This document shows, piece by piece, positions 5,987 through 7,317 of a stretch of 7,317 nt of DNA. The notes under the pieces were generated by a model. The model worked only from the letters and a program-made list of their open reading frames with translations. It did no database searches and was not told the DNA's origin. The DNA comes from Quisquiliibacterium sp. (GTDB taxonomy: Bacteria > Pseudomonadota > Gammaproteobacteria > Burkholderiales > Burkholderiaceae_E). Location: positions 1 through 7,317 of the forward strand of contig JALRBB010000191.1 of the NCBI GenBank assembly GCA_023257915.1. The letters run 5' to 3'. The position numbers and the translations under genes were made by a program. Within the stretch, counting starts at the first letter, position 1. Each line of letters begins with the position of its first letter.

Positions 5987-6955
5987 TCAGAGGGTTTTCT
6001 CGCGCAGATGGACCAGCGCCTGCAGGGTATCGTTGACCGGCGTCGCCATTCCTAGCGCCTGTCCTCGTCGCACGACATAACCGTTCAGCGAGTCGATCTC
6101 GGTCAGCTTGCCACGCGCGAGATCTTGCTGCGTCGACGAGGTCGCCGGCGCCATCGCGTGACCGACCGCGATCACGTCGCGATAGAGCGCCTCGAGCGGC
6201 GCAAGCCGGACACCATCGGCGCTCGCGACTGCATAACACTCGGCAACGACCGCGCGCATCAGCCCGCGGGTTGCCTCGTCGCCAACCATCACGCCATAAC
6301 GCACTTCACCGAGCGCCGACAGTGGGTTGTATGCGCAATTGACGACCAGCTTGCCCCACAGCGCGCCACGCACATCGTCCGACACCGGGCATGCAACCCC
6401 GGCGTGCTCGAACAGATCCGCGACCAGACGCGCACGATTGGCGAGTCGGACGACACCGGCAGGAGCTGGGCCATACTCGCCCAGGATCAGGTCACCACGT
6501 CCGGCGTGACGCAGAAGGCCGGCTGCAGGCATCGAGGCGGCGACATAGACCACCGCAGCCAGCGCATCGATACCGCTCGCCGCGGCGATGCGTTCGACAT
6601 TATCGACGCCGTTTTGCATGCTGACGACGATCGCGTCCGGGCGTGCGAGCGACGCAATCTCCCGCGCCGCCACTTCAGTGTCCAGCGTCTTTACGCACAG
6701 CAGAATCAGATCAGCGTCCCGAAGCGGGTCGGGCGTGGCGCTGGCGTCGATACGCACCTGGACGGTCTTCCCACCGCTCTCGAACGCCAGACCGTCACGG
6801 GCGATTGCCTCGACATGTGCTGGTCTGGCAATCAGGGTCACCTGGGCACCAGCCTGGGCAAGTCGGGCTCCGTAGAAGCACCCGACCGCGCCGGCGCCAA
6901 ACACCGCGATCCGTGCGGGCCGATCGGCGCTGATCCAAGGCGATACGCCGCTCAT
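5987..6955 (-). CDS. 2-dehydropantoate 2-reductase family protein (ketopantoate reductase, PanE/ApbA type)
   Basis: Members reduce ketopantoate to pantoate with NADPH, a step toward pantothenate and CoA. The protein has 322 residues. The Rossmann motif GAGAVGCFYG is at 20-29, and MQNGVDN at 113-119 follows the cofactor domain. The catalytic-domain stretch WGKLVVNCAYNPLSAL holds Lys202, Asn206 and Asn210, at the same spacing as the E. coli catalytic lysine and asparagines. Ser274 and Glu286 (SSTQQD and TEIDSLNG) match the substrate-binding Ser and Glu. All key residues are present. The start has a strong ribosome binding site and overlaps the upstream synthetase gene by 4 nt. There are about 14 residues before the Rossmann strand, longer than in E. 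coli. Paralogues of this family are common in Burkholderiales, so it may reduce another 2-oxo acid; I therefore leave out the symbol panE. Confidence 0.93.
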   Translation of the reverse strand: MSGVSPWISADRPARIAVFGAGAVGCFYGARLAQAGAQVTLIARPAHVEAIARDGLAFESGGKTVQVRIDASATPDPLRDADLILLCVKTLDTEVAAREIASLARPDAIVVSMQNGVDNVERIAAASGIDALAAVVYVAASMPAAGLLRHAGRGDLILGEYGPAPAGVVRLANRARLVADLFEHAGVACPVSDDVRGALWGKLVVNCAYNPLSALGEVRYGVMVGDEATRGLMRAVVAECYAVASADGVRLAPLEALYRDVIAVGHAMAPATSSTQQDLARGKLTEIDSLNGYVVRRGQALGMATPVNDTLQALVHLREKTL

Positions 6956-7317
6956 GCGTGATCCTCCTTGAGCAGACGGCGTAGCACCTTTCCAGCGCCG
7001 GTGGCCGGCAGGGAGTCTCGAAACTCGATCTCGCGCGGCGCCTTGTATGTCGACATATTTTCTCGCGCCCAGGCGATCAGTGCGGCGGCATCCAGCTTGT
7101 CACGCGCCTCAGGCTTGAGCACGATCGCCGCCTTGACCACCTCGCCGCGAACCGGATCGGGAATGCCGATCACAGCCGCCTGGGCGACCGAAGGATGCGT
7201 GATCAGAATCTTCTCGACTTCCTCGGGGAACACGCTGTAGCCGGAGACCTTGATCATCTCCTTGAAGCGCCCCATGAACGTCAGGTAGCCGTCGGCGTCG
7301 ATGCGGCCCATGTCGCC
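6952..7317 (-). CDS. AMP-dependent acyl-CoA synthetase/ligase (C-terminal part, 5' partial)
   Basis: Only the last 121 residues are in the window; the gene runs off the right edge. They form the mobile C-terminal domain of the ANL (adenylate-forming) superfamily. GDMGRID at the edge and GRFKEMIKVSGYSVFP at 16-31 are the A8 hinge region, AAVIGIPDPVRGEVVKA follows, and PATGAGKVLRR near the end carries the catalytic lysine Lys110 that completes adenylation. Such enzymes activate fatty or other carboxylic acids to acyl-CoA. The substrate cannot be told from this part. It does not resemble the C-terminus of phenylacetate-CoA ligase (PaaK) as I know it, so it is more likely a medium- or long-chain acyl or other organic-acid ligase. 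It overlaps the ketopantoate reductase gene by 4 nt (ATGA) and is probably co-transcribed with it. Confidence 0.92.
   Translation of the reverse strand, partial: GDMGRIDADGYLTFMGRFKEMIKVSGYSVFPEEVEKILITHPSVAQAAVIGIPDPVRGEVVKAAIVLKPEARDKLDAAALIAWARENMSTYKAPREIEFRDSLPATGAGKVLRRLLKEDHA
6963..6969 (-). promoter_or_regulatory. Strong Shine-Dalgarno site for the ketopantoate reductase gene
   Basis: On the minus strand AAGGAGG lies 7 nt before the ATG at 6955, inside the last codons of the acyl-CoA synthetase gene. This near-perfect site fixes the start and suggests efficient, coupled translation of the downstream gene. Confidence 0.8.

Noticed and set aside
6125..6961. 278-residue open frame on the plus strand opposite the ketopantoate reductase
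   Set aside because: The minus-strand product has complete catalytic motifs; this frame has none and has arbitrary composition.

Overview
This is a GC-rich window of dense, short-gap coding sequence, most like a betaproteobacterial (probably Burkholderiales-type) chromosome. The evidence is the phenylacetyl-CoA epoxidase gene set, a TetR-type rather than GntR-type regulator beside it, and rdgC, a gene typical of beta- and gammaproteobacteria. The genus cannot be fixed from sequence alone. I see no rRNA, tRNA, CRISPR array, transposase or prophage gene.

Left part (1-3463, + strand): paaA (5' end outside the window), paaB, paaC, paaD and paaE. They encode the multicomponent monooxygenase that converts phenylacetyl-CoA to its ring-1,2-epoxide, the committed step of aerobic phenylacetate catabolism. 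PaaA is the diiron catalytic subunit, PaaB and PaaC are structural, PaaE is the flavin/[2Fe-2S] reductase, and PaaD is a MIP18-like maturation factor. The later pathway genes (paaF, G, H, I, J, Z, K) are not in the window. Two gaps interrupt the tight packing: 88 nt between paaA and paaB, and 96 nt between paaD and paaE. Each holds a GC-rich RNA hairpin, and the second also holds three copies of a 10-bp repeat.

Middle part (3471-5961, + strand): a TetR-family regulator (likely PaaR-like) starts 7 nt after paaE. A metallo-beta-lactamase-fold protein starts at a GTG inside the 3' end of the tetR gene, and rdgC starts 6 nt after that. The spacing suggests one transcription unit, with catabolic genes, a probable repressor of those genes, an accessory hydrolase-fold protein and a DNA-binding recombination protein read together. 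The metallo-beta-lactamase-fold protein is the most unusual item: it keeps the first zinc site but has lost all three ligands specific to the second.

Right part (5987-7317, - strand): a 2-dehydropantoate 2-reductase family gene, translationally coupled by an ATGA overlap to the 3' end of an acyl-CoA synthetase gene that runs off the window. This pair converges on rdgC with only 25 nt between the stop codons.

I do not see a wholly new multi-gene system. The points worth following are the altered metal site of the metallo-beta-lactamase-fold protein, its coupling to the regulator, the intergenic hairpins and repeat, and the placement of rdgC.
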